Positions 27,101-30,100 of a DNA stretch of 33,644 nt are shown here, piece by piece. The notes beneath the pieces were generated by a model, which ran no database searches, had not been told where the DNA came from, and was given only the letters and a program-made list of their open reading frames with translations. The stretch comes from Candidatus Omnitrophota bacterium. Lineage in GTDB: Bacteria; Omnitrophota; Gorgyraeia; 2-01-FULL-45-10. How positions within the stretch are numbered: the first letter of the stretch is position 1; each line of letters opens with the position of its first letter. The stretch spans positions 1-33,644 of the forward strand of contig JAPLMG010000099.1 in the NCBI GenBank assembly GCA_026387165.1. Direction: 5' to 3'. A program made the position numbers and the translations under genes.

Positions 27101-30100
27101 AATTTCCCGAGGCATTCTTTATACAATTTACTTAACATGCCCTGTATCTTGATATGGGCTGCCGCGGCTTTAACCGTTCTCTTTAAGGCCGCAAAGCTCC
27201 CCTCTCTTCTCTTCGCGCCGCCCGCTGCCGAGCCCTTCATATTTCCGGCCGGATATGCCTTCTCGCCGGAGAGGGGTCTTCGCACAAGTATGCAGGACCC
27301 TATGGGGCGGCGCTCCCCGAGATTTTTTGTATCAGATTTTTTTCTCGCGCTCGCCCATGTCGTATAGCTTATTCCTTTATCCTTCCCATCTCTTTGAAAT
27401 GTCTGCACGTCGGCGCTCGAGCCTAAAAGAACCGCGTCGGTCACACCCAGATCTTTCAGAACGTCTATGACATCGGCTATGCGGGCCTCGTTATCTCTTG
27501 CCGGAATCCCGGATAGGTCTATCCGGACGAGCTTGCCGTCCTTATTGTATCCCATCGCTGAAAATGCCATCTGCTGATCGGCTGGCCATAGCAGGTCGTT
27601 GCCCTGCCTCGGCGGCCTTACGCCAAATTTAAGCTCCTGCATCATGCTTTGACCGTTAATGAGAAGCGGCGAGCCGGCTATACCATTATGTATGGGAAGA
27701 TCACTTACCGGTTTACCGTCCCTCAGGCCTATTTCATATACGCCTCTTTTGTCTCTGTCAAAACTTAATACCCAAAATCTGCCGCTCAACGGCACGTATT
27801 CCTGCTGGAATAATCCGCGCGCGCCGGCTGATTTTGCGATGACCTCTCCGCCCTTTATTATAAGGCTTGTTTGATCCCAGAACCCGCCCTGCGTTCCGCT
27901 GAATGCAAGAACGATATTCTCTTTATCCTGCGCGCCATCTACATACTTCTCTATGACCTTGCCGCCGGGCAGCGCTCCTGGAACATTCATCGGACGAGAT
28001 ATCATGTCGCGGGAGCGCAGGCCTTCATCTATTTCCTGGCTTATATCTACTTTGGCGGGATCGATAATGAACGCCTCTCCCTGAACGTCCACATCGCCCC
28101 TCTTGAGGGATAGCCCCATCTTTTCCACGCCGCCGCATATGGCCGCTGTTTTTTTAGACAATCGCTCGCGCACCGCTTCAAAATATTGCCTGTCGGCGTA
28201 CTTACACATCTCATTGAACTGGTCTATCTGGACCTGTACCGGTAAAACCCCCTGAGCTATATCGCCCGCTATATTCGCGGTGAGCACGGCCATAAAGGAC
28301 TCGAAGTCTATCCCGGCTTTGTCGAGATCGCGCAGCAGATCATCGATGTATCCGGCGGCCTTCTGCACATCCCGGAAGGGGCGGATCTTTACATCCGCCA
28401 GATATATGTCGGCCAATATGAAATGATTTTTGATGAGTATCCTTAAGAATTCCTTTTCATAAGATGGGATCTCAAAGCCTTTCGAGCGCAATTCTTTTAT
28501 CACGGCATCTTCAAATATTTCGGCGCCCCTCTCTGGATGATCAAAGATATCTAGCTTCCTGCCTCCGACAACTGCGCCTATGTCGGCCTTTCCTATGTCA
28601 TGCACCATAGGAATGAGGTCCATCACACGGCTGTTCCTGACGTCCTTTTTTACGGCCCGCGCAAGCGAATCGTGAACCTTTTTCATCACGCCGAAGTATG
28701 CTTCTTTAGAACCGTCTTTTATCGCCGCGCCGGACATTGCCTCTTTTGTCATGCGCATGAGGTAGCCATAATCCTCTTTTATAAGCGCGCGCACGCCTCT
28801 TATCACCAGAGCCGTATGATGGTAATGCGTCCTCGCGTATCCTTTTCCCGTTGGCATGCGCCGCATCTTATGGAAGACAGGCAGTTCACTGATGAGGCCC
28901 CACAGCTCGGCAGGGCTGATATATTTCACGGAACGCATATCTCCTTTTATAGGAGGCAACGGTGAACCGGGAGTCTCTGAATATGGGCCCTCAAGCGCCT
29001 TTCCGGCCGGATAGGCCTTCTCGCCGGAAACACCGGATAACTTTGTATCCCCTTTCCTTCCACGCTGGGACCGGAGAAACTCGTCAAGAAGCTGTGTGCC
29101 TATCGCGTAGTAGGCCAGAGTATGCTTGCCGCTCGGGTCCTGGCTCAGGCGGTTTGGCGCGTCCGTGATAAAATGTGTGGCCTCGGCAAAGAGGGCTTTC
29201 TCCAGCCACAGGGGTTCATCTTTTAAAAGTTCCATAAGGCGCGGCTGATTACGCAGCATTTCCGGCAGGCGGCGCCTTACCTCAAGGAAATTGGCAACCG
29301 CGCTCTTTGAGGTGTGATACTTTATATCGAAAGCGAATGTTCCGCCCTCCTTGCGCACCGATATGTCAAAAAGGTTATTGCGCACGATCTCCAGGAGAAA
29401 TGAGTGCAGGATCTTTCCGAGCTCATAGGTAAGGTCTATTCTCGACGGGGAGTTTCCCGGAAGGTCAACGCCGCGCACGTCAAAAAGCCGGAAATTGCCG
29501 TCGCCCATCCTCATTACATTTCTTAATAGGAGGTCGCCATGCGCGTATTTAAGGATGGAGCGCGGCTTAAGCCGCTCGATCAGTCCGTGATCGGCCTTTA
29601 CCTCCGATATCAGGCGCGGAAGGTTCGTGTGATCGACACCGTTGATCCTGATGACCGGAGCCTTCGACAGCTCTTCAAACATATAAGAGATATCGTCGTA
29701 TCGCGCATTCTCTATGGCAAACGGACGGCCCGATATAAGCTTGTCATAGACATCTCCCTCTTTTTTCGTCAATAGCCCGAACCTGTAGTCTACTCTCGCG
29801 AGGTGGACCTTTTGGACATAATCTACGGGCACTTCAAGGTTACCCCGCGAATAGAGGTGGCGGCAGAACTGATCTATCATGCTTTCGAGGTCGTCCAGGA
29901 AAGGCTGCGCTCCGCCGGAAGCGTGCTCGAGAAAATAGAAAGGCAGCGGCTTGCCTCCTTCGAGGTACTGCATACTGTAGAAGGCGAGTTCGTTCGTCTC
30001 ATGATATTCGTACACCTCCGGTATCATCGCCGCGCCTTCGGGGCCGAGCGACTGCTTCAGCTCCTTAAGCCTTTTATACTGCGCCCTGAGCCACGGAATG

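Noticed and set aside
10888-29028. CRISPR-like or tandem DNA repeat array formed by the 27-bp units
   Set aside because: Spacing is irregular (from 18 bases to several kilobases), the copies are inside coding frames and diverge synonymously.
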